Of a DNA stretch of 64,000 bases, positions 9,035 through 17,586 are shown in pieces. Numbering within the stretch: the first letter of the stretch is position 1; the number at the start of each line of letters is the position of its first letter. Source of the stretch: Micromonospora chokoriensis (lineage in GTDB: Bacteria > Actinomycetota > Actinomycetes > Mycobacteriales > Micromonosporaceae); the NCBI RefSeq assembly GCF_900091505.1, contig NZ_LT607409.1:4216001-4280000 (forward strand), read 5' to 3'. Under the pieces are notes generated by a model. The model did not search any database. It worked only from the letters and a program-made list of their open reading frames with translations, and was not told the origin of the DNA. The position numbers and the translations under genes are program-made.

Positions 9035-9493
9035 TCAGCGTCGTCGTTCGGCGCCGCGGCGGACCGCTGCGAGCATCCGTCGTACGCCGAGCACGTGACC
9101 GCCCGACCTGAGGAGCAGCTGTCGGTAGAGGCCACCGGCCAGGCCGGGGAAGACGGCCCGGGTCTCCGCCCGGAGCTGCGATCGGCCGGGCCCGGCCCGT
9201 TCGAGTCGGAAGATCAGCGCGTACGTCGAGAACCGGTGGCTGCCCCGCAGTGTCAGCTCCCGCCCGGGGATCGCGGTGGTCACCCGGAACCCGGGGATCG
9301 TCGCGCCGTCGGCGAGCGGTCGGGGCCCGGACGCGACGGGGTCGGCGGCGCCGACCAGGCGGGCGTACGCGCCCGTGCCGGGGCCGCCGAACGTGGTCTC
9401 GACGACGCGCACGAGGTGCGGCCAGGCTTCCTCGGGTTCGGCCTCGATGACGGTGGCGTGTTCGTCCACGTGCGGCAGTGCGTCGATTCGCAT
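9035..9493 (-). CDS. SRPBCC-like protein
   Basis: A 152-residue soluble protein resembling the SRPBCC/START-like ligand-binding fold (DUF2867-like): an N-terminal strand with VIEAEPEEAWPHLVRVVET, then a strand meander (GRELTLRGSHRFSTYALIF, LRAETRAVFPG) and a C-terminal helix. No catalytic residues can be pointed to; homologues bind small hydrophobic ligands or have no known role. ATG 9493 was chosen over a longer frame to 9607 because the fold starts here. It lies upstream of the AfsR-like gene and may share its transcript. Confidence 0.7.
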   Translation of the reverse strand: MRIDALPHVDEHATVIEAEPEEAWPHLVRVVETTFGGPGTGAYARLVGAADPVASGPRPLADGATIPGFRVTTAIPGRELTLRGSHRFSTYALIFRLERAGPGRSQLRAETRAVFPGLAGGLYRQLLLRSGGHVLGVRRMLAAVRRGAERRR

Positions 9494-9658
9494 GGGTGCC
9501 TCCCCGTTCTGCGCTCCATTCTCACCGACCGACCGACGTTTGCCGGTCCCGGCAATGGCGTGGGGCCGGTTCGCCAGGTAGAAACAGGGGCGAGAGAGCG
9601 CTCTCACCGCCCTAGACTGTGCCGGAGTCCACTCCGGCCAGCGGAGAGGACGAACCGC

Positions 9659-11512
9659 ATGTCAACCCCGTCCCGTCGTACCCTCATCCTCGCTCTGGTG
9701 GTGGCCACGACCGTCACCGTGAGCGGCACGGCGGCAAGCGCCGGCCGCCCCACGTACGGCGCACCCGACTTCGGCCCGAACGTGACGATCTTCGACCCGT
9801 CCATGCCGGTCGGTGCGATCCAGCAGACCCTCGACGCGGCACACGCCCGACAGGTCGACAACGAGATGGGCACCGAGCGGCACGCCTACCTGTTCAAGCC
9901 GGGCACGTACGGCACCGCCGAGCAGCCGTTGCAGGCCAAGGTCGGCTACTACACCGAGGTGTCCGGCCTGGGCGCCTCGCCCACCGACGTCACCGTCAAC
10001 GGCAAGCTGGAGGTCTACAACCGCTGTCTCGCCGACGGGGGCACCGGCAACTGCCTGGCCCTGGTGAACTTCTGGCGCACCCTGTCCAACCTGTCGCTCA
10101 CCATCAACGCCGCCGGCCAGGACGACTGCCGGTCGTCGGCGAACTTCTGGGCGGTGTCGCAGGCGGTGTCGATGCGCCGGCTGAACATCGGCGGCGGTGG
10201 TCTGTCGTTGATGGACTACTGCACCGCCGGCCCGCAGTACGCCAGCGGTGGCTTCATCGCCGACTCCCGGCTGCCCGCCACCACCAACGGCTCGCAGCAG
10301 CAGTGGCTGACCCGCAACAGCGAGGTCGGCGGCTGGTCCAACGCGGTGTGGAACCAGGTCTTCGCGGGCGTCGAGGGCGCACCGGACGACGCCGCGTTCC
10401 CCGACCCGCCGTACACCACGCTGGAGACCACCCCGCTCAGCCGGGAGAAGCCGTACCTCTTCGTCGACGGCAAGGGTCGCTACCAGGTCCGGGTGCCCGC
10501 CGCGCAGCGGAACAGCCGGGGTGTCTCCTGGGCGGACGGCATCACCGCGGGTCGGACCATCCCGATCGGTGACTTCTTCGTCGCCAAGCCCTCCGACCCG
10601 GTACGCGTCATCAACGCCCAACTCGCCCGCGGCAAGCACCTGCTGCTCACCCCCGGGGTGTACGACGTCGCGCGCAGCATCGAGATCCGGCGCGCCGACA
10701 CCGTCGTGCTCGGCATCGGGCACGCCACCCTCACCGCGGTGAACGGCGCCGTCCCGCTGGACGTCGCCGGTGTCCCCGGCGTGATCGTCGCCGGCGTCAC
10801 CATCGACGCCGGCACCGTCGAGTCGCCCGTCCTGCTGCGCGTGGGTCGAGAGCACGGGCACAACGACAGCAGCCGGAACAACCCGACCACCCTGTCCGAC
10901 GTGTACTTCCGCGTCGGTGGCCCGCACATCGGCCGGACGGACACGGCGCTGGAGGTCAACAGCGACAACGTGCTCATCGACCACACCTGGGTCTGGCGCG
11001 GTGACCACGGCGTCGAGGGCTTCACCGAGGGCGTCAACGGCGACACCGACCGCTGGCGGACCAACACCGGTCGGTACGGCGCCGTCATCAACGGCGACCA
11101 CGTGACCGCGACCGGCCTGTTCGTCGAGCACTTCCAGCGCTACAACACGGTCTGGAACGGCGAGCACGGCACCACGATCCTCTACCAGAACGAGCTGCCG
11201 TACGACCCGCCGACGCAGGCCGACTGGATGAACGGCCCGGTCGAGGGCTGGGCCGGGTACAAGGTGGGTGACCGGGTGCGTCACCACACCCTGCACGGTG
11301 GCGGGGTGTACGTCTTCAACCAGAACAACCCGTCGATCCGCACCGAGAACGGCTTCGAGGTGCCGAACCGGCCGGGTGTGCGGCTGCACCACGTCATGAC
11401 CGTGAACCTCAGCGCCGGGACGATCGACCACGTGGTCAACGGCGTCGGCGAAGCGGCCGACATGACCAGGGTCGGCGCGCCGGTCTACCTCACGCGGTAC
11501 CCGAGCCCGTAG
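9659..11512 (+). CDS. secreted parallel beta-helix protein (GH55-like, function unproven)
   Basis: A 617-residue exported protein. Residues 1-28 are a Sec signal peptide (RRTLILALVVATTVTVSGTAASA). The mature chain opens with GPNVTIFDPSMP and is rich in short strand repeats, Asn and Gly, with two half-domains (about 30-290 and 300-610) each resembling a right-handed beta-helix. Close homologues in actinomycetes often carry the misleading label 'adenylyl cyclase'; the architecture is nearer GH55 beta-1,3-glucanases and pectate-lyase-like folds. It would act on extracellular polysaccharide, in keeping with the locus that follows. The gene ends at a strong bidirectional terminator. Confidence 0.75.
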   Translation: MSTPSRRTLILALVVATTVTVSGTAASAGRPTYGAPDFGPNVTIFDPSMPVGAIQQTLDAAHARQVDNEMGTERHAYLFKPGTYGTAEQPLQAKVGYYTEVSGLGASPTDVTVNGKLEVYNRCLADGGTGNCLALVNFWRTLSNLSLTINAAGQDDCRSSANFWAVSQAVSMRRLNIGGGGLSLMDYCTAGPQYASGGFIADSRLPATTNGSQQQWLTRNSEVGGWSNAVWNQVFAGVEGAPDDAAFPDPPYTTLETTPLSREKPYLFVDGKGRYQVRVPAAQRNSRGVSWADGITAGRTIPIGDFFVAKPSDPVRVINAQLARGKHLLLTPGVYDVARSIEIRRADTVVLGIGHATLTAVNGAVPLDVAGVPGVIVAGVTIDAGTVESPVLLRVGREHGHNDSSRNNPTTLSDVYFRVGGPHIGRTDTALEVNSDNVLIDHTWVWRGDHGVEGFTEGVNGDTDRWRTNTGRYGAVINGDHVTATGLFVEHFQRYNTVWNGEHGTTILYQNELPYDPPTQADWMNGPVEGWAGYKVGDRVRHHTLHGGGVYVFNQNNPSIRTENGFEVPNRPGVRLHHVMTVNLSAGTIDHVVNGVGEAADMTRVGAPVYLTRYPSP

Positions 11513-11531
11513 GGATCCCGGGCGTACCGAC

Positions 11532-11560
11532 GGGGCCGGAGCCGCTGTGGCTCCGGCCCC
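11532..11560. terminator. bidirectional intrinsic terminator hairpin
   Basis: A perfect 12-bp stem, GGGGCCGGAGCC with GGCTCCGGCCCC, and a GCTGT loop between the convergent beta-helix and acyltransferase genes. There is no T-run, as is common in G+C-rich actinomycetes. Confidence 0.75.
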
Positions 11561-11567
11561 ACCGGTC

Positions 11568-13049
11568 TCACCGAGGCGTGGTGGAGGTGGGTCGCGAGTG
11601 CCGGGAGCGCCCCGACCGGGCGTGCGACGCCGGCTTACTCGTCGGGGCGGTCGGCGTCTGCGCCGTGGCCCGTTCCGGCACTGCCAGGAACGGTATGGCC
11701 TCCTCCAGCGTTCGGGGGTTGCTGAGCGTCGCGGTCGCCGTGGTCGGGCTGATCTTCGTCGAACGGCTGTGCCGAGCACCGGCCCTGCGCCGTCCGATGC
11801 CGCCCCGGTCCGACCGCGAGCCGCTCTGCGGAACCGTCACCGGGCCGGCGATCGGCAGGGCGCGCGCGGTGGTGGCGCGCTTGGCGAGCCGGTGCCGGGC
11901 GCGCATGCTGCCGGTCTTGAAGCCGAGGGCCGGGCGCTCCACCAGGTGCCAGGAGAGCACGGCGAAGACCAGGGCGCCGAGCAGGCTCAACAGGATGTAG
12001 CCGATCATCCCGAACCGGGCGCCCCCGAACAGGGCGATCATCTGCTGCACCGGGAAGCCGTAGATGTAGAGGCCGTACGTGTAGTCGTTCGTGCGGCTGA
12101 TCGTGGACCAGCGCTTCGGCAGCGCGACCGCTGCGAACAGCACGAGGTAGGCGAACGCCGGCAGACCGACGGCGAAGAAGCCGCCCAGCCACAGCGAGCC
12201 GACCAGCACGACCGAGGCCAGCACGGCCAGTTCCCTGTTCATGGGTACGCGGTGCGCGTAGAGCCGTGCGGCGGCGCCAAGCAGGAACAGGAAACCGAGC
12301 ATCAACGTCCAGTCGGCGGCGAACGCGCCGATCAGCGGGAACGGCCCGATCGCGCCGTGCTGCGGCGGGCGGGAGCTCCAGGTCGGCGCCGCGAAGAAGT
12401 CCGCCAGGATCAGCGCGTACGAGACGCCGGTCAGGACCAGCACCGCACGCGGTGCCCTGTGCAGGACCGAGGTCACCACGAGGATGCCGACGATCCCGTA
12501 GAACGCCAGGTCGTACCGGAGCGTCCACAGTGAGCCGTCGAAGGCGCTGGGTCCGCCGACGACCTGCCCGTACGGGGTGTCGGCCAGCAGGCCGGAGATC
12601 GGGAACTGTTCCATCGAGGCGGCGATGTTCGTCAGGACGTAGTCGAACGGACCTTCCGGGTGCCCCCAGAAGCCGTCCAGGTTGCCGTTCTCGTACAGCG
12701 CCGCCACGGGGGCGAAGACGAACGCGGTGACCAGGAGGCATGCCCACAGCCCGGGGAAGACCCGCAGGATGCGGGCGCGGACGTACTGGCGCAGTGTGGA
12801 GCGCAGGGCGCTGTCGGTGATGAGGTAGCCGGAGATCAGGAAGAATCCGTAGAGGCACATGGTGCCGAGGTCGCTCTGCTGGCCGAACGACGTCGCTCCG
12901 ACGTTGCCCTCCGCGAAGCCCAGCGGTCCGGCGTGCGCGACGATCACGCCGCACGCCATCGCCAGACGGAGCACGCCGAAGGCGTTGTGCTGGGCCGAGT
13001 ATCTGCCCTGCAGCGTCGAGGAACGGTGTCCGTTGAACCACGCCTGCAC
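11568..13049 (-). CDS. acyltransferase family 3 membrane protein
   Basis: A 493-residue integral membrane O-acyltransferase that probably decorates surface sugars with acetyl or other acyl groups. The N-terminal half has NAFGVLRLAMACGVIVAHAG with the family's conserved His, then LYGFFLISGYLITDS; about ten membrane helices follow up to residue 395. The last 95 residues are a basic, Ser/Thr/Pro-rich tail predicted to be disordered. GTG 13049 is preferred to an upstream ATG at 13115 because AGAGGAG lies 8 bases before it and homology begins just after. It is the first gene of the polysaccharide locus on this strand. Confidence 0.88.
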   Translation of the reverse strand: MQAWFNGHRSSTLQGRYSAQHNAFGVLRLAMACGVIVAHAGPLGFAEGNVGATSFGQQSDLGTMCLYGFFLISGYLITDSALRSTLRQYVRARILRVFPGLWACLLVTAFVFAPVAALYENGNLDGFWGHPEGPFDYVLTNIAASMEQFPISGLLADTPYGQVVGGPSAFDGSLWTLRYDLAFYGIVGILVVTSVLHRAPRAVLVLTGVSYALILADFFAAPTWSSRPPQHGAIGPFPLIGAFAADWTLMLGFLFLLGAAARLYAHRVPMNRELAVLASVVLVGSLWLGGFFAVGLPAFAYLVLFAAVALPKRWSTISRTNDYTYGLYIYGFPVQQMIALFGGARFGMIGYILLSLLGALVFAVLSWHLVERPALGFKTGSMRARHRLAKRATTARALPIAGPVTVPQSGSRSDRGGIGRRRAGARHSRSTKISPTTATATLSNPRTLEEAIPFLAVPERATAQTPTAPTSKPASHARSGRSRHSRPTSTTPR

Positions 13050-13114
13050 TTGACGACTCCTCTGGTCACTGAGTTGGTGGCATCGACAGGGAAACGCCGC
13101 CGATCGATGTGCCA

Positions 13115-13143
13115 ATTATCAGTGGGCTAGAGGAGTTTGTCCT
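13115..13143 (-). promoter_or_regulatory. candidate sigma-70-type promoter for the acyltransferase gene
   Basis: On the minus strand AGGACA (13143-13138) and GATAAT (13120-13115) are separated by exactly 17 bp, about 65 bp before the GTG start. The intergenic stretch is A+T-rich for this genome. Confidence 0.35.
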
Positions 13144-13161
13144 GGTTATTGGATGATTGTC

Positions 13162-14337
13162 CTAGTTGTCCGAAACGCTGGCTGTCGAGGAGACGACCCG
13201 GCGGCGTTGGACCAGACGGCCCGTCGGCAGGTTCAGCAGCCCCGCCATGGCGACAACCGACCGCTCACTGGCCCGCCCGTCGCCGAACGGTGAGGTGGCC
13301 ACGGCGACGCGCGCCGCGTCGAGGTGCCGAATCCCGGCCGCCACGATCCGTTCGGGATCGGTGCCGACGAGTTCGCCCCCACCCGCCGTCAACGCCTCCG
13401 GCCGTTCGGTCGTGTCCCTGGTGACCAGCAACGGAACGCCGAGGGTGGCGGCCTCCTCCTGGAGTCCACCCGAGTCGGTGACGACCAGGTCGGCGGCCCG
13501 CAGCAGCCCGACCATCTGCGCGTAGGGCAACGGTGGGACGACCCGGGCGTTGGCGACGCCCGCCAGGCCGGTGGTGACCGCCTCGCGTACCTGCGGGTTG
13601 GGATGGGCGACCAGCACGATCTCGACATCCGCGCGGCGGCGTGCCAGGCGGCGCAGCCCCTCCACCGTCGCGGCGACCCCGTGACCCCAGTTCTCGCGCC
13701 GATGCACTGTGGACACGACGAGTTTGCGACCCGGGTCGACCCACGTCGGTGGTGGCGCGGTGCCCCGCGCGATGAGGTCGTGCAGAGCGTCCACGACGGT
13801 GTTGCCGGTCACCACGATGGCATCGGGGGAGATGCCCTCGCCGACGAGGTTCGCCCGGGCCGTCCGGGTCGGCGCCAGGTGCAGCGCCGCGATCCGCGCG
13901 AGCATGGCCCGGTTGGCCTCCTCCGGGAACGGCCGTTCCAGGTCGTTGGTCCGCAGCCCGGCCTCCAGGTGTACGACGGGGACGCGCCGCCAGAACGCGG
14001 CCGTCCCGCCGGCCAGGGCGGTCGTGGTGTCCCCCTGCACCACGACCGCCGCTGGACGGTGGTGTGTGAGCAGATCGTCGATCCCCGTGATCAGTGCCGC
14101 GGCCAACTCCGCGAGTGAGCCGGTACGCCGTTGGGGGCGCAGACTCAGCTCCGGGTGGAGACCGAACGGGGCGAGTGCCTCAGCGACGCGTCCCGGCTGT
14201 TGACCGGTATCCGCCACCCGCACCGTGAACCTCGGATCATCGAGGAGACGGCGGATCAGAGGCGCGGTCTTGACCCCTTCCGGCCTGGTGCCGGCCAGGA
14301 TCAGGACCTCTCGTGACGTTGACCTGCTCGCACACAT
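13162..14337 (-). CDS. wecB: UDP-N-acetylglucosamine 2-epimerase (non-hydrolysing)
   Basis: A 391-residue cytoplasmic enzyme that interconverts UDP-GlcNAc and UDP-ManNAc, supplying ManNAc-type precursors for surface glycan. The family signatures are clear: LILAGTRPEGVKTAPLIR at the N-terminus, QGDTTTALAG, VHLEAGLRTND, STVHRRENWG and VTDSGGLQEEAATLGVP with the C-terminal UDP-binding residues. Length matches the family. It lies just downstream of the anchored secreted protein gene (6 bp), in the same orientation as the exosortase cassette, so it may be the last gene of that transcript. Confidence 0.92.
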   Translation of the reverse strand: MCASRSTSREVLILAGTRPEGVKTAPLIRRLLDDPRFTVRVADTGQQPGRVAEALAPFGLHPELSLRPQRRTGSLAELAAALITGIDDLLTHHRPAAVVVQGDTTTALAGGTAAFWRRVPVVHLEAGLRTNDLERPFPEEANRAMLARIAALHLAPTRTARANLVGEGISPDAIVVTGNTVVDALHDLIARGTAPPPTWVDPGRKLVVSTVHRRENWGHGVAATVEGLRRLARRRADVEIVLVAHPNPQVREAVTTGLAGVANARVVPPLPYAQMVGLLRAADLVVTDSGGLQEEAATLGVPLLVTRDTTERPEALTAGGGELVGTDPERIVAAGIRHLDAARVAVATSPFGDGRASERSVVAMAGLLNLPTGRLVQRRRVVSSTASVSDN

Positions 14338-14343
14338 GTCGGG

Positions 14344-15207
14344 TCAGCTCCGGGCAGCCGCGCGGCGACGCCGGTAGAGCGAGAACCCGCCGGTGGTGCC
14401 GGCCACGAGCGCGCCGATGCCCAGGGCGATCGGTGCCCCGGCGAGCGGGATCACCGGGATGGGCGGCGCGACCGCGTTGGCGCCGCAGCTCGACGTGCCG
14501 ACGGTCACCCCGGCCAGCGCCCCGCCGAGCGCCGTCAGGTTCAGCGCGGTGACGGTGAGCTGACCGACGCCCGAGCTGCTCTGGTCGTTGAGGGTCAGGT
14601 CGAGCAGACCCGGCACGCTCAGCCCGGTGTTCGGCGGCGGGTTGGCCGGCAGGTTGAGCAGCGTGGTCTCGATGCCGAGCAGCGTGGAGGTGATCCGGGC
14701 GTTGACCAGGCTGGTCGTGCCCGTCGCCGACGGGCTGCTGGTCGCCGTGCAGGACGAGGTGATGGCGTCGGCGACCAGGGCGATGGTGGCGAGGCCGTTG
14801 GTGCCCAGCACCAGCGACACCCCGGCTCCGGGCGTGACGAGGCAGGAGCCGCCGGGGCCGATGGTCACCGTGCCGCCGACGCCGAGCACGCCGGCGCAGG
14901 CCGCCGAGGTGCCGTCGTTGAAGGCCCGGACGTTCTGGACCAGCACCCCGGCGGTGATGACGGTCTGCGCGCCGAGGACGGCGAGTGGGGGATTCTGGTT
15001 ACCGGAGATCGACTCGGTGGTGCCGTCGTTCGTGGCCGACGCGGTACCGGAGCTGGCCAGGCCACCGCCGAGCAGGCTGATCTGTAGTGCGGAGGCCGAG
15101 GACTGGGAGGTGTCGGCCATGGCCGGAGAGGCCGCCAGGACGGCCATGGCGAGGCCGCCGGCCAGCACCGCGGCGGTACGGGCGAGGCCGGATCTAACTC
15201 GTGGCAT
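14344..15207 (-). CDS. secreted, C-terminally anchored protein (candidate exosortase cargo)
   Basis: A 287-residue exported protein resembling the actinobacterial choice-of-anchor families. It has a Sec signal peptide (residues 1-31, ending AMA), a Ser/Thr/Gly-rich beta domain with four Cys, and a tripartite C-terminal tail of Pro-rich stretch, hydrophobic helix (about 250-275) and an Arg cluster (YRRRRAAARS). That tail is the general plan of exosortase/archaeosortase substrates. It is encoded 6 bp after the glycosyltransferase that overlaps the exosortase gene, so cargo and processing enzyme are co-transcribed. The link to this exosortase is inferred from tail and context. Confidence 0.72.
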   Translation of the reverse strand: MPRVRSGLARTAAVLAGGLAMAVLAASPAMADTSQSSASALQISLLGGGLASSGTASATNDGTTESISGNQNPPLAVLGAQTVITAGVLVQNVRAFNDGTSAACAGVLGVGGTVTIGPGGSCLVTPGAGVSLVLGTNGLATIALVADAITSSCTATSSPSATGTTSLVNARITSTLLGIETTLLNLPANPPPNTGLSVPGLLDLTLNDQSSSGVGQLTVTALNLTALGGALAGVTVGTSSCGANAVAPPIPVIPLAGAPIALGIGALVAGTTGGFSLYRRRRAAARS

Positions 15208-15213
15208 AGATGT

Positions 15214-16740
15214 CTACTTTCTGACGTGGGCGATTGTGGGGCGGTCTGTGGTGGGGGTGGCGAGGTGCGCCAGGTGGGCGAGGTGCCGGGGTGGCCGGAT
15301 CGAGCGGGGCCCGTCGGAGCGGCCCGACCTGCGCGGTGGTGGCGCTCTGCGCGGCTGGGCCGGCACGGCCACCCGTCCCACGGCCCGGGTCGGGGCCGGT
15401 TGGGGCGGCGGATCGGCGGCGCGAGCGGTCTTCTGCCAGTCGGTGCGGGCGGTCACCATGCGGGCGAAGGCCAGCCAGACCGCCAGCGACTGGGCGTAGC
15501 TGTACAGCCAGTGGCAGACGCCGAGCAGCAACGCCCTGGACACCGACAACTGCGGCTCACACCGGGCCCGGTAGACGATGCCCCACAGGGCGAAGGGCCC
15601 GATGCCGAAGACGAGCACCAGCGGGGGTACGCCCCAGCCGCCACTGCTCCACCAGCCCGACAGGCCACCAGTGGTGTTGTCGATGTACCAGGTCATCACG
15701 ATCAGACAGGCGAGATAGACCGGCGTGCCGAGCAGTTGGGTCCACGGGGCGGCCAGGAAGTGCGCGATCTCCAGGGTGGCGGAGTTGCGGATGCGCGGCG
15801 AGCGCAGCACCCGACCCAGGTAGCGGCCACACTGCATCGACCCCTGCGCCCAGCGGGTGCGCTGGCGCACCAGCGGACCGATCCGGGTCAGTGCCTCCTG
15901 GGCCACCCAGCTCTCCGCGCAGTACTCCGTACGCCCGCCGGCGAGCAGGATGTGCAGACCCAGCTCGAAGTCCTCCAGCAGAGCGCCGTGCCACGGTGTG
16001 CCGTGCTGGTCGGCGATCTCGTTGAGCAGGGACAGCCGGGTGAACTGCCCGTTGCCGCCCATCGCGACGCTGCCGGTCCGCCGACGCAGTGACTGCATGG
16101 CGGCGATCGGCGCGCGGAACTCCATGTCCTGCAGCCGGATCAGCAGTCGTCCCCAACCGCTGACCTCGGTCGTCGGGGCGTACCGTCGCGGCGCGCACTG
16201 GAGCATCCGCACCTCGACCTGCACCGCGCCGACATCCGCCGAGCCGAAGTACTGCCGTCCGGAGAGGGCGACGGGGCCCTGCGGGTCGAGTCGACTGTCC
16301 GCGTCCAGGACGCCGACGATGACCCGGGTGCGGTCCACGTGCGCCGGCAGCCACTGCTCGATCCGCCGCCAGGCGGCGTTGAGCGCGGCGCCCTTGCCCT
16401 GCCGCGCGTCCGGCAGGTGCCGCTGAATCACGTGCACGCGAGGTTGGTCGGCGAAGGCGGCCAGTTCGGCGAGCGTGCCGTCGTCGGAGGCGTCGTCGAC
16501 GCACCAGACGGTGACGCTGGGAAAGTCGCTGAGCAGCCGCCGGACCGTGTCGCCGATGACGGAGGCCTCGTTGCGGCAGGGCACGATGATGTGCCAGTCG
16601 AAGCCGCTCGGACTTCCGCCCCGGCTACGTCGGGTCTTCAGGTGGAACACCAGGATGCTCAGCACGTACGCGCAGAAGCTGACGCACAGCAGGAATGCCG
16701 CGGTGTTGAGCAGCGCGAGGGACTGCGTCTCAGTGGACAC
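15214..16740 (-). CDS. membrane glycosyltransferase family 2 (processive type)
   Basis: A 508-residue GT2 enzyme anchored by an N-terminal helix (about 10-33) and C-terminal helices (about 320-430). The catalytic domain has WHIIVPCRNE, a VDDASDD metal-binding segment, a second acidic motif GVLDADSRLD, EDFELG and the QRTRW motif typical of processive cellulose- or hyaluronan-synthase-like enzymes. The last 75 residues are a basic Pro/Arg-rich cytoplasmic tail. It would polymerise or extend a sugar chain at the membrane. Its start overlaps the exosortase gene by 11 bp, indicating translational coupling. Confidence 0.9.
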   Translation of the reverse strand: MSTETQSLALLNTAAFLLCVSFCAYVLSILVFHLKTRRSRGGSPSGFDWHIIVPCRNEASVIGDTVRRLLSDFPSVTVWCVDDASDDGTLAELAAFADQPRVHVIQRHLPDARQGKGAALNAAWRRIEQWLPAHVDRTRVIVGVLDADSRLDPQGPVALSGRQYFGSADVGAVQVEVRMLQCAPRRYAPTTEVSGWGRLLIRLQDMEFRAPIAAMQSLRRRTGSVAMGGNGQFTRLSLLNEIADQHGTPWHGALLEDFELGLHILLAGGRTEYCAESWVAQEALTRIGPLVRQRTRWAQGSMQCGRYLGRVLRSPRIRNSATLEIAHFLAAPWTQLLGTPVYLACLIVMTWYIDNTTGGLSGWWSSGGWGVPPLVLVFGIGPFALWGIVYRARCEPQLSVSRALLLGVCHWLYSYAQSLAVWLAFARMVTARTDWQKTARAADPPPQPAPTRAVGRVAVPAQPRRAPPPRRSGRSDGPRSIRPPRHLAHLAHLATPTTDRPTIAHVRK

Positions 16741-17272
16741 CGGCGGCCGCCCCCCGGGTTCGCTTGGTACGGCTGACCAGGACCACGAACAGGATGGTGA
16801 CGGCGATCAGGCCGGCGGTGGTGATCACCGAGCCGATCAGCACGTGACTGCGTTCGTAGCCGAGCCGGAAGCCCCAGGTCTGCATGGAGACGACCACCGC
16901 GGCGAGTCGGAGCTGGTTCACCGTGACCAGCAGCACGACGGCCATCGCCAGGGCGTTCAGTCCACGGGACACGGTGATGCGTCGGAACCCGATCAACGTC
17001 GACGCCAGCACGATCGGCGGGATCAGCAGCATGGCGACCGAACAGCCACTGGACACCATGAAGCCGACCCAGCGCTGGTCCAGCGGGAAGATGACGGCCG
17101 CGCCGATGGATTTGGTGTCCGCCAGCCCGACGGCGTTGACCAGGTGGGCGTTCAGCCATGCCTCCGCGCTGGCGATGTCGTGCCACCGCCAGAGCGTGGC
17201 GACGGCGATGGCGACGCCGACCAGGGCGCCCACTGTGGCGCTCAGCCACGGCCCCCGTCGGGAACCGGTCAT
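16730..17272 (-). CDS. exosortase/archaeosortase family protein
   Basis: A 180-residue integral membrane protein with about six helices. It carries the three spaced residues that define exosortase-type transpeptidases: Cys77 in SSGCSVAML, Arg122 in NQLRLAAVV and His143 in ERSHVLIGS. By family knowledge it would cut the C-terminal tail of exported proteins and transfer them to another molecule at the outer face of the membrane. It is shorter than proteobacterial XrtA and lacks extra domains. It overlaps the mini-protein gene before it (ATGA) and the GT2 after it, in a polysaccharide locus. Alternative: a related membrane protein without this activity, less likely given the triad. Confidence 0.8.
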   Translation of the reverse strand: MTGSRRGPWLSATVGALVGVAIAVATLWRWHDIASAEAWLNAHLVNAVGLADTKSIGAAVIFPLDQRWVGFMVSSGCSVAMLLIPPIVLASTLIGFRRITVSRGLNALAMAVVLLVTVNQLRLAAVVVSMQTWGFRLGYERSHVLIGSVITTAGLIAVTILFVVLVSRTKRTRGAAAGVH

Positions 17273-17418
17273 CGCTCGCGGCCCAACATGGCCACCAGCC
17301 ACAGCGCCAGACCGAGCACGACCAGCCCGACGCCGACCAGCAACCAGGACTGGACGGCCACTCCGGTGGCGGCGAGACCGCCGCCGATGTGCGGCCCCTT
17401 GGTGGGTACTCCGTACAT
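17269..17418 (-). CDS. 49-residue membrane mini-protein with LAATG motif
   Basis: A very short gene, missed by length filters, that overlaps the exosortase start by ATGA. The product has a polar N-terminus (residues 1-14), LAATG at 15-19, one hydrophobic helix (about 23-45) and a GRER tail. That is the layout of a class E sortase sorting signal (LAXTG, helix, positive tail) with no passenger protein and no signal peptide. It might be a partner subunit or regulator of the exosortase, or a minimal acceptor. Position, coupling and composition argue that it is real; its role is unknown. Confidence 0.65.
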   Translation of the reverse strand: MYGVPTKGPHIGGGLAATGVAVQSWLLVGVGLVVLGLALWLVAMLGRER

Positions 17419-17586
17419 GTCCAAACCCCCTCGCTAACCCGGAGGCCAGAATGGCACCGCCAAATCGGGCAAAGAGGATAAAAAGCCATAGAGACCCTAA
17501 AGAGTGATTAAATACCCACGAGTGAGTGCATCCCTTGCCCCGCAACGGGTGCAGGTGTCCCGACAGGTCGTTCAGAGGTGGTCGAG
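17419..17586. promoter_or_regulatory. divergent promoter region, exosortase operon / LCP gene
   Basis: 168 bp between divergent genes, clearly A+T-rich against its surroundings (GGATAAAAAGCC, GATTAAATACCC). It must contain promoters for both directions. I could not assign a pair of boxes with convincing spacing. Confidence 0.5.

Noticed and set aside
17521..17560. A stress-sigma (SigB-like GTTT/GGGTAT) promoter for the exosortase operon
   Set aside because: GGGTAT is present on the minus strand but no GTTT-type box lies at 14-16 bp.
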